A program made the position numbers and the translations under genes. 64,000 nt of DNA from contig JBMNCO010000101.1 in NCBI GenBank assembly GCA_049366815.1, forward strand, positions 39,407 through 103,406, written 5' to 3'. This document shows positions 17,532 to 25,552 of this stretch, in pieces. Source of the stretch: CAYNYM01 sp049366815 (GTDB taxonomy: Bacteria; Desulfobacterota; DSM-4660; Desulfatiglandales; HGW-15). Under the pieces are notes generated by a model, which worked only from the letters and a program-made list of their open reading frames with translations, searched no databases and was not told the DNA's origin. Numbering within the stretch: the stretch's first letter is position 1; each line of letters opens with the position of its first letter.

Positions 17532-18011
17532 CTACCTCCCCCCTTTCATCCTCTCAGCGGCCGCACCGATCGATTCCACGATCTTGGTGTATCCCGTGCA
17601 TCTGCAGAAATTGCCCGCGATGCCCTCCCGCATCTCTTCTTCGGTGGGATTCGGGTTCCGGTTCAAGAGGTCCTTGGCCGACATGATCATGCCGGGTGTA
17701 CAGAAACCGCACTGCATCCCCGCGTGCTCGAAAAAGGCGTCCTGGATCGGGTCGAGGGTGTCTCCTTCCGAAAGGCCCTCGATGGTCAAGATCTCCTGCC
17801 CGTCCGCCTCGACCGCCGGGACCAGGCAACTGTTCACGCTCTTGCCCCCCATGATCACGGTGCAGGAACCGCACTCTCCCTGGCCGCAACCCTCCTTGGT
17901 GCCCGTCAGGTGCAGGTCTTCACGGATCATCTCCAGAAGGGTCCTCCAGGGCTTCACCCGCAATGCATGGGGTTTGCCGTTCAGCACGAATCGGATTTCT
18001 TTTGTCTCCAT
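17532..18011 (-). CDS. Molybdenum hydroxylase small (2Fe-2S) subunit
   Basis: The ATG at 18011 has AGGAG eight bases upstream; the longer in-frame start at 18038 is not needed. The 159-residue product has the two [2Fe-2S] clusters of the family: a plant-ferredoxin-type cluster with C42, C47, C50 and C62 (GCGQGECGSC) and a second cluster with C101, C104, C136 and C138 (QCGFCTPG and NFCRCTGY). It passes electrons from the molybdenum centre in the large subunit to FAD in the medium subunit. It is translationally close to the large subunit gene (2-bp gap) and follows the FAD subunit by 33 bp. The identification is near certain. Confidence 0.95.
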   Translation of the reverse strand: METKEIRFVLNGKPHALRVKPWRTLLEMIREDLHLTGTKEGCGQGECGSCTVIMGGKSVNSCLVPAVEADGQEILTIEGLSEGDTLDPIQDAFFEHAGMQCGFCTPGMIMSAKDLLNRNPNPTEEEMREGIAGNFCRCTGYTKIVESIGAAAERMKGGR

Positions 18012-18044
18012 GAGTTGATCTCCTGTTTCCATGTCCAAAACATC

Positions 18045-18929
18045 CTATCTCGAAAGGACCTGCCGCAGACACCGCTTTACAAGGACTTCCACCATCATCC
18101 GGCGGTATTGGGCCGAACCCCTGTGATCGTCGATCGGACGGGATTCCTCGGAGGCCGTCCCGGCCGCTTCCAGAATCGCTTCGTCACGCACCGCCCTGCC
18201 TCTGAGCATGTCCTCCGCCCTCAGGGCCCGCATGGGGGTGGGCGCCACCGCACCAAGCCCGATCCTCACGTCCCCGAAGGATCCGTTCTCACCGCCTGCC
18301 ACGACGGCCACACCCACGACGGCCAGATCCATCCGGCTTCGCGGTGACAGCTTGATATATACGCCCGTACGGCCGGCCGGCAAGGGTGGAATCCGAATCT
18401 CCCTCACCATCTCACCGGGTTCAAGCCACGTCTCCCCGGGCCCTTTGAAAAATCGGTCCAGTTCGATTTCCCGCTCTCCCCCCTTTTTCACGCACACCAC
18501 CTTTGCCCCCAGACACAGGAGGGCCGGCGCCGAATCGGCGGAGGGGACCGCGCTGCAGATATTGCCCACGATGGTACCCCGGTTCTGCACCTGGGTGGAG
18601 GCAATGCTGCCCGCCGCCTGACTGAGAACAGGGTACTTCTCCCTGACCAGGGAAGAATGGGCCACAGAAAAAATGCTGGCCAGGGCCCCGATCTTCAACC
18701 CCTTTTCCCGGTCGTAAACAATGGTGTCCAGACCCGGTATACCCTTGAGATCCACCAGGACCTCAGGGGCCTTGATCAGTCGGGCCTTCAGCTTGGGAAT
18801 CACATCGGTACCCCCGGCGTACACCTTCAAACGACCGGAGTCCGCCCCTGCCAGTATATCCAGGACCTCTTCCATGGTCCCGGGCTTGACATAGTCAAAT
18901 CGCGGCAATCGCCTATAAAAAGTGACCAC
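18045..18929 (-). CDS. Molybdenum hydroxylase medium (FAD-binding) subunit
   Basis: I chose the GTG at 18929 because AGGAG stands eight bases before it; upstream in-frame ATGs (18956, 19004) lack a ribosome-binding site. The 294-residue product has both FAD motifs, AGGTDV at 38-43 and TIVGNI at 119-124, followed by a CO_deh_flav-type C-terminal domain. 4-Hydroxybenzoyl-CoA reductase subunits of this type carry an extra ~40-residue [4Fe-4S] insert; none is seen here, so the complex is more like a xanthine- or nicotinate-dehydrogenase-type hydroxylase than a Birch-type reductase. It is cotranscribed with the MoaD-like gene (87-bp gap) and the FeS subunit. Confidence 0.92.
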   Translation of the reverse strand: MVTFYRRLPRFDYVKPGTMEEVLDILAGADSGRLKVYAGGTDVIPKLKARLIKAPEVLVDLKGIPGLDTIVYDREKGLKIGALASIFSVAHSSLVREKYPVLSQAAGSIASTQVQNRGTIVGNICSAVPSADSAPALLCLGAKVVCVKKGGEREIELDRFFKGPGETWLEPGEMVREIRIPPLPAGRTGVYIKLSPRSRMDLAVVGVAVVAGGENGSFGDVRIGLGAVAPTPMRALRAEDMLRGRAVRDEAILEAAGTASEESRPIDDHRGSAQYRRMMVEVLVKRCLRQVLSR

Positions 18930-19016
18930 TTTCCCCTCTCCTTTCTTTGCTTCCATCCTGCGCGTGGTTTTCTGAAAACCCATGCAAGATCGTACACGCC
19001 GCACGCCGGCGGCCCC

Positions 19017-19298
19017 CTATCCCCCGCCCAGGGGTATCAGGGCGATGTCCACGGCATCACCCTCCCTCAGGGGTGCCTTCAGGCCGGCGGGATGGAACCA
19101 GATCTCTTTGCCGTTGAGGCTCACCTCGATGTCCGGCCGAAGCTCTCCCGTGACGGCGTCGAGCATGACAAAGTCGATTTCCCCTCCAATGTGCCGCAGC
19201 AGGTCGGTCATGGTGGTCACGGATTCCGGCAGCACCATCTCGGGCGATCCCGTCTGAGGATAGTTGAAATTGCTTGTCAGTCGTATCGTGGTTGGCAT
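19017..19298 (-). CDS. MoaD/ThiS-like ubiquitin-fold protein
   Basis: This 93-residue protein has a beta-grasp pattern and ends in Gly-Gly-Gly, as expected of sulfur-carrier proteins such as MoaD, whose C-terminal GG is thiocarboxylated. Seen in sequence: an N-terminal beta strand PTTIRLTSNF, a helical centre and ALIPLGGG at the end. It is the first gene of the operon that encodes a molybdenum hydroxylase and sits just downstream of a strong operator-controlled promoter. It may supply sulfur for a dedicated molybdopterin or cofactor, or for sulfuration of the enzyme; a tungsten-type MoaD relative is also possible. No MoeB/MoaE partner is in the window. Confidence 0.8.
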   Translation of the reverse strand: MPTTIRLTSNFNYPQTGSPEMVLPESVTTMTDLLRHIGGEIDFVMLDAVTGELRPDIEVSLNGKEIWFHPAGLKAPLREGDAVDIALIPLGGG

Positions 19299-19424
19299 CT
19301 TTTACGGAAACCCTGTCTCGTATTTTTCACCGCGGCGGCCCTTTGAGAACCTCCCCATTGGACCGGGGCCATGGGCCGAACCGCCATGCCTTTTCAACCG
19401 AATGAAGTCGTACACCATTTTTTG

Positions 19425-19466
19425 TACCGATCGGTAAATAATATTCAACAAGTTTTTCTGTGTCAA
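19425..19466 (-). promoter_or_regulatory. Promoter and TetR-type operator of the molybdenum hydroxylase operon
   Basis: On the minus strand TTGACA (19461-19466), a 17-bp spacer and TATTAT (19438-19443) are followed at once by the perfect palindrome TACCGATCGGTA (19425-19436). The palindrome covers the expected transcription start, so a bound repressor would block initiation. It shares the TACC-N4-GGTA core with the operator at 24757. Confidence 0.8.
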
Positions 19467-19511
19467 TGTTTTTTTTGGGGACCGGGGATGACGCCCCTCG
19501 GTCCGATCTTG

Positions 19512-20210
19512 TCAAGTCCCGGATCGGGGCCGAGATGATCTGCGACCGCCCCCCTGTGCTCCCTTTGCTCTCCCCTTATCCGGGATCCCCGTTTCCATGG
19601 TCTGGGGCAAAAGGGCTGGCCCTTTGCCTGATAGACCCTGCAGTGCAAAACGAAGCGCCGATTCCGCCATATCCTCGATCTCTTCCTTCCTGTCGGGATC
19701 GAACCAGAAGGTCATCCAGGTCATCATGCCCAGGAGGAAAAGGGCGGCCCTCGAGGGCGAAACATCCGTCTCGATGATTTTCTTTGACCGAAGTTCCGAG
19801 ATGGTTTCCCTCAAAAGCACGTAGTGTCTCTTCCAGATGGTTCGTATCTTCGTAAAATACTCGTCCTTTATGGACATGGTCTCATGGATCAGGACCTTCA
19901 GTTCAGGATACCGGCAGACCATCTTGGTAAACTCCCGGATGATGAATTGAAGTCGTTCCCAGGGGTCGAGGATGGACGTTGCCTGATCCAGGTACGGCCC
20001 AAGGTAGGTTTGAATAGACCTCATGTGGCAGGAGAAAAAGAGGTGTCTCTTGCTTTCGAAAAAATAGTAGAGAGAAGGCTTGTTGATGTGAGCGGCATTG
20101 CAGATATCATTGGTTGATGTGGCATTGTATCCCTTTTCTAGGAACAGCCGGGTGGCCACGTCCAGAATGGCCTCTTTTTTTAGAACGGTTTTCTTTTTTT
20201 CAGTGTTCAT
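19512..20210 (-). CDS. TetR/AcrR family transcriptional regulator
   Basis: The start is the ATG at 20210 (MNTEKKK); an upstream in-frame ATG at 20231 is possible. Residues about 12-60 form the TetR helix-turn-helix: AILDVATRLFLEKGYNATST, then NDICNAAHINKPSLYYFFESKRHLFF. The rest is an all-helical ligand-binding domain of the FadR/PaaR-like class, typical of acyl-CoA-responsive repressors. The gene lies between the TRAP transporter genes (upstream, same strand, 327-bp gap) and the molybdenum hydroxylase operon (downstream), and two palindromic operators with the same core stand in front of the operons on either side. I infer that it represses both until an acyl-CoA or the substrate binds. The C-terminal ~25 residues are Gly/Arg-rich and likely disordered. 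Confidence 0.92.
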   Translation of the reverse strand: MNTEKKKTVLKKEAILDVATRLFLEKGYNATSTNDICNAAHINKPSLYYFFESKRHLFFSCHMRSIQTYLGPYLDQATSILDPWERLQFIIREFTKMVCRYPELKVLIHETMSIKDEYFTKIRTIWKRHYVLLRETISELRSKKIIETDVSPSRAALFLLGMMTWMTFWFDPDRKEEIEDMAESALRFALQGLSGKGPALLPQTMETGIPDKGRAKGAQGGGRRSSRPRSGT

Positions 20211-20403
20211 AGCAGCGTGTTCACAGATCAACGGGTTTGTGGTCAGGGTCGGCGGAGGCCTTTTTAATCCACCTCATCGTCCTGGCATCCGGAAAAGACC
20301 GCTTCGGCCTTTTCCGCCGTCCCTGGAAATTTTCAGAATCCGGAAATCGCTCTTGTCCGGAAATATGCTTTTACTAAAAAACCTCGTAACGGTTCAGGTT
20401 GGT

Positions 20404-20502
20404 TAGGCTGTAGGCTGAAGGCTATGAGTTTCCTATGATCACGCAGGTTCCCTTACTGCGACACCTCACAGCCTAAATGCCTACAGCCTATCTGGCTGAG
20501 TA
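20404..20502. repeat. Dispersed repeat, copy A (with 12-bp inverted arms)
   Basis: The 78-bp core 20425-20502 matches 63882-63959 in reverse complement with about ten differences and no indels. The arm TAGGCTGTAGGC (20404-20415) pairs with GCCTACAGCCTA (20479-20490), so the RNA or ssDNA can fold into a large hairpin. It occupies the gap between the TetR gene and dctM; the rest of 20211-20537 shows no gene. Confidence 0.8.
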
Positions 20503-20537
20503 GTACAAAAACCTCAAAAAATGTCAACACTCCAGGC

Positions 20538-21851
20538 CTAAAACATCATGGCCGGCAGCCACAGGGCCATGGCCGGGAAAATCATGATCATTACCATGGC
20601 AAGAAGACTCAATCCAACGAAAGGGAGCGCGGCCATGTAGATATCCATCATGGTGGTGTCTTCAGTGGTAACGCCTTTCATGACAAAAAGGCTCATGCCG
20701 AAAGGCGGCGAAATGCCGGCCACCTCTATGTTGATGAGGAAGAGCACGGCGAACCAGACCGGATCAAAACCCAGTGAACGGACGATGGGGACGAAGATCG
20801 GCAACGAGACCATCATGATGGACACGACATCGAGAAAGCCCCCGAGAAAGAGCACGACGATCTGCATGAAGATGATGAGGACCATGGGCTGAACGGAGAC
20901 CTCCTTTGCGAGATTGGTCAGACCGGCCGTTGCCCCGCTGAAGGCGAGGATCTGGCTGAATGCGGCCGCGCTCGCCAGGATGAGACAGATCATCCCGGAA
21001 ACGGAAAGGGTTCCTCTGATGGATTTCTTGATGACCCTCCAATTGAGTCGTCCATAGAAGGAGGCGACGACCATGGTCCCGATCGCCCCGGTTGCTGCGG
21101 CCTCGGAGGGCGTGGCTACACCGAGGAAAATCACGCCCACAACCAGAAAGACGACCACCCCCTGGGGCACCACGTATTTGACCGTAGCCATGACCTTTGC
21201 GGAAAAGGGCACCGCTGCGATCTCGTAGTGGGGAGCGATGGACGGCTGGAGCCGGCATCGGACAACGATATAGGCCGCGTAGATGAAGGCCATGGTGAGC
21301 CCAGGGATAATGATGGCGATCAGGATCCTGCCGATGGAGATCTCGGCAATGGCCCCGCACAGGACCGCCAGGGCACTGGGCGGAATCATCATGGCCAGGC
21401 CGCCGCTTCCCAGGATCGGGCCGAGGCTCATGGATTTCCGGTATCCCCGCTTCTCCATTTCAGGAGAAAGGGACGAACCGAGCAGGGCGACGCTGGCCAG
21501 GCTGGTCCCCGTCAGGGTGGAAAAGAGGGTGCCCGCGCCGACGCTAAGGAGACTCAACCGCCCTGGAAGCCGACCCAGCCACTTGTCTATCGTCTCGATC
21601 AGGACAGGGGCGATCCCCGAGTGAAACATGATTTCACCCATGAGGATAAAGAGGGGGATGGGCAGCAGAATGAAGGTGTTGAGACTGGTGTAGACGGAAT
21701 CAATGAGGTTCTCCAACCCTGTCAGACCGCCGAAGAAGACATACATGCCCACCACATTGATCAGCATGAAACAGAAGGCCACAGGCATCCCCGACAACAT
21801 CAGAACCACCAGGGCGCCGAAAATGATAAGGAGTATAAAGGGCCATTCCAA
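20538..21851 (-). CDS. dctM: TRAP transporter large permease (DctM)
   Basis: This 437-residue integral membrane protein has about twelve hydrophobic segments and the typical DctM signatures, for example MGEIMFHSGIAPVLIE near residue 70, LFSTLTGTSLASVA, PPSALAVLCG and FLGGFLDVVSIMMVSLPIFVPI near the end. It forms the ion-coupled channel of a tripartite ATP-independent periplasmic transporter together with DctQ (gap 6 bp) and DctP. It imports an organic anion with Na+. The substrate is probably the acid that the downstream CoA ligase activates, because the regulon and operon contents match. The 437-residue length is normal. Confidence 0.93.
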   Translation of the reverse strand: MEWPFILLIIFGALVVLMLSGMPVAFCFMLINVVGMYVFFGGLTGLENLIDSVYTSLNTFILLPIPLFILMGEIMFHSGIAPVLIETIDKWLGRLPGRLSLLSVGAGTLFSTLTGTSLASVALLGSSLSPEMEKRGYRKSMSLGPILGSGGLAMMIPPSALAVLCGAIAEISIGRILIAIIIPGLTMAFIYAAYIVVRCRLQPSIAPHYEIAAVPFSAKVMATVKYVVPQGVVVFLVVGVIFLGVATPSEAAATGAIGTMVVASFYGRLNWRVIKKSIRGTLSVSGMICLILASAAAFSQILAFSGATAGLTNLAKEVSVQPMVLIIFMQIVVLFLGGFLDVVSIMMVSLPIFVPIVRSLGFDPVWFAVLFLINIEVAGISPPFGMSLFVMKGVTTEDTTMMDIYMAALPFVGLSLLAMVMIMIFPAMALWLPAMMF

Positions 21852-21857
21852 GACGGG

Positions 21858-22409
21858 TCACCTTTTTCTTGAAGCGGGGCCCGGGGCTTCAGATGCCCCG
21901 GGATCTCGCCCGGCGGCCTTCCAGAGCCGGAGGCTGGCGCGCGCCCGAAAAATGAACTGCAGGGCCATAAGAAAACTTCCCACAAAGATAACCGCAATGA
22001 TGAGAGACTTCGGAAGCATGAGGATGGTCGGCGTCCTGTAAGCCATGTCGGCAAGGTACAGAGAGACCTTGACTCCATAGAAGGAAAGCACAAAACAGAT
22101 CAGGGCGCCGACAATGGAGGTCACGCCGTTGAGGAGGTACTGGGTCTTCCGGTTCAGGGAATTGAAAAAGAGGTCCATCTTCACGTGCCCCTCGTTTTTC
22201 AGGACCCAGGCACCGACAAGAAATGGGATATAGAGCAGGATGTAGCCGGCGATCTCGACCACCCAACTGGTGGGCCGGCCGAAGAAGTACCTCAGGCAGA
22301 CCTCGAGACCCACGCTCAACATCAAAAAAATGAGAAGGATACCCGCAAAAAATACCAGAGTTCTGATCACCCATTCATAGGCCCATTCGAGCCTGTCGAT
22401 CATTTTCAT
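21858..22409 (-). CDS. dctQ: TRAP transporter small permease (DctQ)
   Basis: The 183-residue product has four hydrophobic helices (starting near residues 18, 50, 92 and 132) and the family motif TSWVVEIAGYILLYIPFL before helix 2. It scaffolds the large permease. The C-terminus is a charged cytoplasmic tail. It is separated from dctM by 6 bp and from dctP by 181 bp. The assignment is clear from size, topology and neighbours. Confidence 0.92.
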   Translation of the reverse strand: MKMIDRLEWAYEWVIRTLVFFAGILLIFLMLSVGLEVCLRYFFGRPTSWVVEIAGYILLYIPFLVGAWVLKNEGHVKMDLFFNSLNRKTQYLLNGVTSIVGALICFVLSFYGVKVSLYLADMAYRTPTILMLPKSLIIAVIFVGSFLMALQFIFRARASLRLWKAAGRDPGASEAPGPASRKR

Positions 22410-22590
22410 TTCCTCTTCTCATCCATTCCGGTCATCCATTCCGGGCCGGCGCCTCCCTGCCACGGGCACTGCAGAGGCAAGGAGTACCGGGAAGCCGGAC
22501 GCCGCGTCGGAGCCAAGGGGGGAAAAGAAACCCTTTCTCCGCACTCTCCCCGCGATCCTTCGCAGACTCCTGAGGCCCCTAGAACGACCC

Positions 22591-23607
22591 TCAGGGTTTG
22601 GTGATCTTCTTTTTCAGATTGGGTATGACATCCCCGGGGAATCTCTTCTGGGCACCTTTCCAGGCACCCTCCCGGGCGGCCTTCTGGAACCACGCCTCGA
22701 CATCCGGCGCAAGCCTTACGATTTCCGCACCGCCCTCTTCAACCTTCTTCAGCGCCGCAGCCCGCTCTTCGGCCTCGTACACAGGAAATTCCTTTTCGAA
22801 TTCTGTGATGGCCTCTATCAGTATCTGCTGCAGGTGTTCAGGCAGACTGTTCCACTTCTCGAGATTGACGGGCAGTGCCACAGTACTCCGGTAAATTCCG
22901 GGAAAGATAATGGCCTTGCTCACTTCGTGGATGCCGAACTGCATGCCCACGGGAAGAGAGGTGACCACACCGTCCACAACCCCGCGTTCCATGGCGGAGT
23001 GGTATTCCGGGATGGCCAGGGTGGTGACGCTGGCACCCAGCTCTTGATAGAAACCGTGAAAGGACGTGCTGCCGCCCAGTTTGAGGCCCTTGAAATCCTC
23101 TATCCTTGTTGCGCGTCTTTTCAGATAGAGGAAGAAATACCCCGGCTCCGTGGCCTCACCCCGCCCCAGATAGTATAAACCCCTCTTGGCGTACATATCC
23201 CTGATGTACTCGTAGATCCCGTGCTCTCTCTCCTCGGAGGCGGAATAGTCGGAAAGGCTGGTCTCGTTTGCGCCGTTTACGACGGCCTCCAGAAAGGCCG
23301 TGGGTATGGTGGCCATGTCGATGACACCCTTCTGCACGGAGACGGCGAGATTGAAGGCGGGAATGGCCTCGGGCCCGCCCCGCACATTGATGATGAGTTC
23401 CCCCTTGGCGCGCTCATTGACCTTGTCGATGAAACTCTCCTTGAACTTCTGAAATTCCACCCTGTTGGCAAGCGGCACAAAGGAGACAAAGTTGAGTTTT
23501 ATAGGATCTGCGGCCTTTGAAACAGTCGGTGAAATGAATAAGGTGACCAGAAACAATCCTAGGACAATAACCGCCGCTGCGCCTGTGAGATGTTTCCTGT
23601 TTCTCAT
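22591..23607 (-). CDS. dctP: TRAP transporter substrate-binding protein (DctP)
   Basis: The 338-residue product starts with a signal peptide (hydrophobic residues 10-27, cleavage near VSKA-ADP), so it is periplasmic. DctP family features follow: the FKESFIDKVNERAKGEL helix, the VQKGVIDMATIP loop, and GVVDGVVTSLP near residue 212. In most DctP proteins a conserved Arg that binds the substrate carboxylate follows the segment GLKI; here the stretch reads DFKGLKLGGSTSF (171-183), with G178 at the Arg position, so ligand binding may differ from the carboxylate class. The gene is the first of the three TRAP genes and lies 304 bp downstream of the cyclase gene on the same strand. Confidence 0.93.
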   Translation of the reverse strand: MRNRKHLTGAAAVIVLGLFLVTLFISPTVSKAADPIKLNFVSFVPLANRVEFQKFKESFIDKVNERAKGELIINVRGGPEAIPAFNLAVSVQKGVIDMATIPTAFLEAVVNGANETSLSDYSASEEREHGIYEYIRDMYAKRGLYYLGRGEATEPGYFFLYLKRRATRIEDFKGLKLGGSTSFHGFYQELGASVTTLAIPEYHSAMERGVVDGVVTSLPVGMQFGIHEVSKAIIFPGIYRSTVALPVNLEKWNSLPEHLQQILIEAITEFEKEFPVYEAEERAAALKKVEEGGAEIVRLAPDVEAWFQKAAREGAWKGAQKRFPGDVIPNLKKKITKP

Positions 23608-23830
23608 TGAATCCCTCCTTTTTCGGTTAGAATTTTGTCAAAATAAGGGATACATCCGCTGAACGGTCCGTCTCGCCAAGATCTCCCCTGCCCTTGGTAT
23701 GACCTCTTATCAACAGTATAGTTTCGGCCTTTTGAAAAAGCGCTTGAATTCGGGCCCTGGGAATGGGTCGGTTTTCAGAAGGCTAAAGTGTTACTGCAAA
23801 TACAGTCACCAACAATCGCCTGTGTCCTAT

Positions 23831-23866
23831 CTTCGTGTTCTTCGTGTTCTTCGTGATCTTCGTGGT
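23831..23866. repeat. Four tandem 9-bp CTTCGTGNN units
   Basis: CTTCGTGTT, CTTCGTGTT, CTTCGTGAT and CTTCGTGGT follow one another in the gap between dctP and the cyclase gene. This type of CTTCGTGnn array is common between genes in environmental bacterial genomes. No gene or clear promoter is seen in the rest of 23608-23911. Confidence 0.8.
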
Positions 23867-23911
23867 TGGACCCATGTCCCCCTATTACCACGCAGGCATG
23901 AATCAAAGCAG

Positions 23912-24682
23912 CTAGTCTTCCAAAATAGCGACCGCGCGCACCCAGCCTCCTCCCGCCCTTTCGATCTTGATCGGGAAGACGGCGACCTTGAATCCGAAGG
24001 GTTTGGGGATATTTCTCAAATTCGTCAAGTTCTCGATGTGGCAGTACTCCCGTTCCTTACCGGCAAAGTGCGCGGCCCAGAGTTTCTCCTTCCGCCCCCT
24101 GCGCACCTCCTCGGCCATGACATCGAAGGGTTTGTCCCAACCCCAGGCGTCGATGCCCATGACCCTGACACCCTGATCAATCAGCCAGAGGGTCGTCTCC
24201 CCGGTTGCACCGGGGTGGACGTTCATGTATTCCGGCCGGCCGTAGTGCCCGTCCGAGACCCCCGTCATGAACAGAACGATGTCCAGGGGTTTCAGTGTGT
24301 ACCCGATCTTTCCAAGGGCCGCCCGGACGTCCTCCACATCGATCTCCTCTCCGGCCTGTTTGTGGGTGAAGTCCAGGACCACCCCGTCTCCGAAGCACCA
24401 TTCCAGGGGGATTTGATCGATGGTTTTTGACGGCTTGCCCTCCGAGGTCGGTCCGTAGTGCCAGGGCGCATCGAGATGGGTCCCGCTGTGTGTGGTGAGT
24501 GTGACCTTTTCCACGGCCGAAAACTTTCCGTCCGGGAAGTCATCTTCTTTGAGCCCGAATGCAGGGCCGAAAATTGCGGCACCCTCCTTATGATCAATAT
24601 ACTGAATGTCCACTTTCAGCATGCTGTCAGGCGGGGTCTGCTGCACCGGCACGCTGAGGTCGATGATCCGAATGTCTCCCAT
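23912..24682 (-). CDS. Cyclase-family (kynurenine-formamidase-like) hydrolase
   Basis: The start is the ATG at 24682 with GGAGGAG just upstream; the extension to 24736 is Arg-rich and unlikely. The 256-residue protein belongs to the cyclase/PF04199 family. The metal site HSGTHLDAPWH is present (family HxGTHxDxPxH), with further family features such as GWDKPFD near the middle and HIENLTNL toward the end, as in the isatin hydrolase/KynB group. Such enzymes hydrolyse amides, lactams or cyclic ketones using Mn or Zn. It is the first gene after a shared operator (24757) and probably leads the transcript that includes the TRAP genes. A ring-opening or deformylating step in the same pathway is inferred. 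Confidence 0.88.
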   Translation of the reverse strand: MGDIRIIDLSVPVQQTPPDSMLKVDIQYIDHKEGAAIFGPAFGLKEDDFPDGKFSAVEKVTLTTHSGTHLDAPWHYGPTSEGKPSKTIDQIPLEWCFGDGVVLDFTHKQAGEEIDVEDVRAALGKIGYTLKPLDIVLFMTGVSDGHYGRPEYMNVHPGATGETTLWLIDQGVRVMGIDAWGWDKPFDVMAEEVRRGRKEKLWAAHFAGKEREYCHIENLTNLRNIPKPFGFKVAVFPIKIERAGGGWVRAVAILED

Positions 24683-24756
24683 TTCTCTCCTCCTTCGCCT
24701 TTCCCTCTCTTGGCCTCCACACAGGGGTGAGAACACGATGAATCCGTCCCAATAAC

Positions 24757-24801
24757 TTTACCTACTGGTAAATAAAAACCATAAGGGCGAGCCCTTGTCA
24801 A
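24757..24801 (-). promoter_or_regulatory. Promoter and TetR-type operator upstream of the cyclase gene
   Basis: On the minus strand TTGACA (24796-24801), an 18-bp spacer and TTTTAT (24772-24777) lead into TTTACC-AGTA-GGTAAA (24757-24772), a palindrome of arms TTTACC/GGTAAA. Layout and core equal those at 19425. The rest of the 24683-25061 gap holds only this element, as far as I can see. Confidence 0.78.
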
Positions 24802-25061
24802 TCTTTTTCGCACGCGCATGCCTGGCATAAGGATATACGGCATCAAGGCGTTTGTTTAGCAGAGCATGGGCCGGTCCAGGCAGGGTCCGGGGTGTTCTCT
24901 TCGCTCCGCTCCCTCAGCCGTCCATGGCTCCGGTCCATGCGGATGAGAACGCCATCGAGGGCGGTCCATTATTCATTGGCTTTTTTTAGAAAAACGGGGC
25001 ATTGTACCCTGGAGTCTGAAAGATCATTTTGAACAATCCTCAATAGGTGCGAGGCCGGGGT

Positions 25062-25550
25062 ATGGGGGAAAGCCTGCTGGAGGACAAAAGGGTCCTCATC
25101 GTCGATGATGAACAGGACATTCTTGAAGTGCTGGAAGAATTGCTGAGCGCGTGCCGCGTCGTAAAGGCCTCAACCTTCGAAGAGGCAAAAGAGCTTCTGG
25201 AGACCCGGTCTTTTGACCTGGCGGTTCTGGATATCATGGGCGTGGATGGTTACCGGTTGCTGGAGATTGCCAACAGACGAAAGGTGATCGCGGTGATGCT
25301 GACCGCCCATGCCTTGACGCCTGATAACATCGTAAAGTCTTTCAAAGGAGGCGCGGCCTCCTATCTTCCCAAAGATCAGATAGACGGGATCGCCACCTTC
25401 CTCGAAGAAGTCCTGGAGGCCGAAAAACAGGGGGAACACTTCTGGTGGCGCTGGATGGAGAGGTGGGGTGCGTTTTATGACGCGAAATTCGGTCCGGACT
25501 GGAGAAATGATGACAAGGAGTTCTGGGAAAAATTCCCATGCTGGGTTTGA
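25062..25550 (+). CDS. Response regulator with atypical C-terminus
   Basis: The ATG at 25062 is preceded by GAGG; a GTG at 25047 would add five residues. The 162-residue product has a CheY-like receiver domain: acidic pocket D15-D16, phospho-acceptor D57 (AVLDIMG), T81 and K104 (YLPKDQ). The last ~40 residues (EHFWWRWMERWGAFYDAKFGPDWRNDDKEF) form a short Trp-rich tail rather than a known output domain, so it is likely a signal relay or protein-binding single-domain regulator. It is convergent with the kinase-HDOD gene with only 2 bp between stop codons. No cognate histidine kinase is next to it. Confidence 0.88.
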   Translation: MGESLLEDKRVLIVDDEQDILEVLEELLSACRVVKASTFEEAKELLETRSFDLAVLDIMGVDGYRLLEIANRRKVIAVMLTAHALTPDNIVKSFKGGAASYLPKDQIDGIATFLEEVLEAEKQGEHFWWRWMERWGAFYDAKFGPDWRNDDKEFWEKFPCWV

Positions 25551-25552
25551 CG

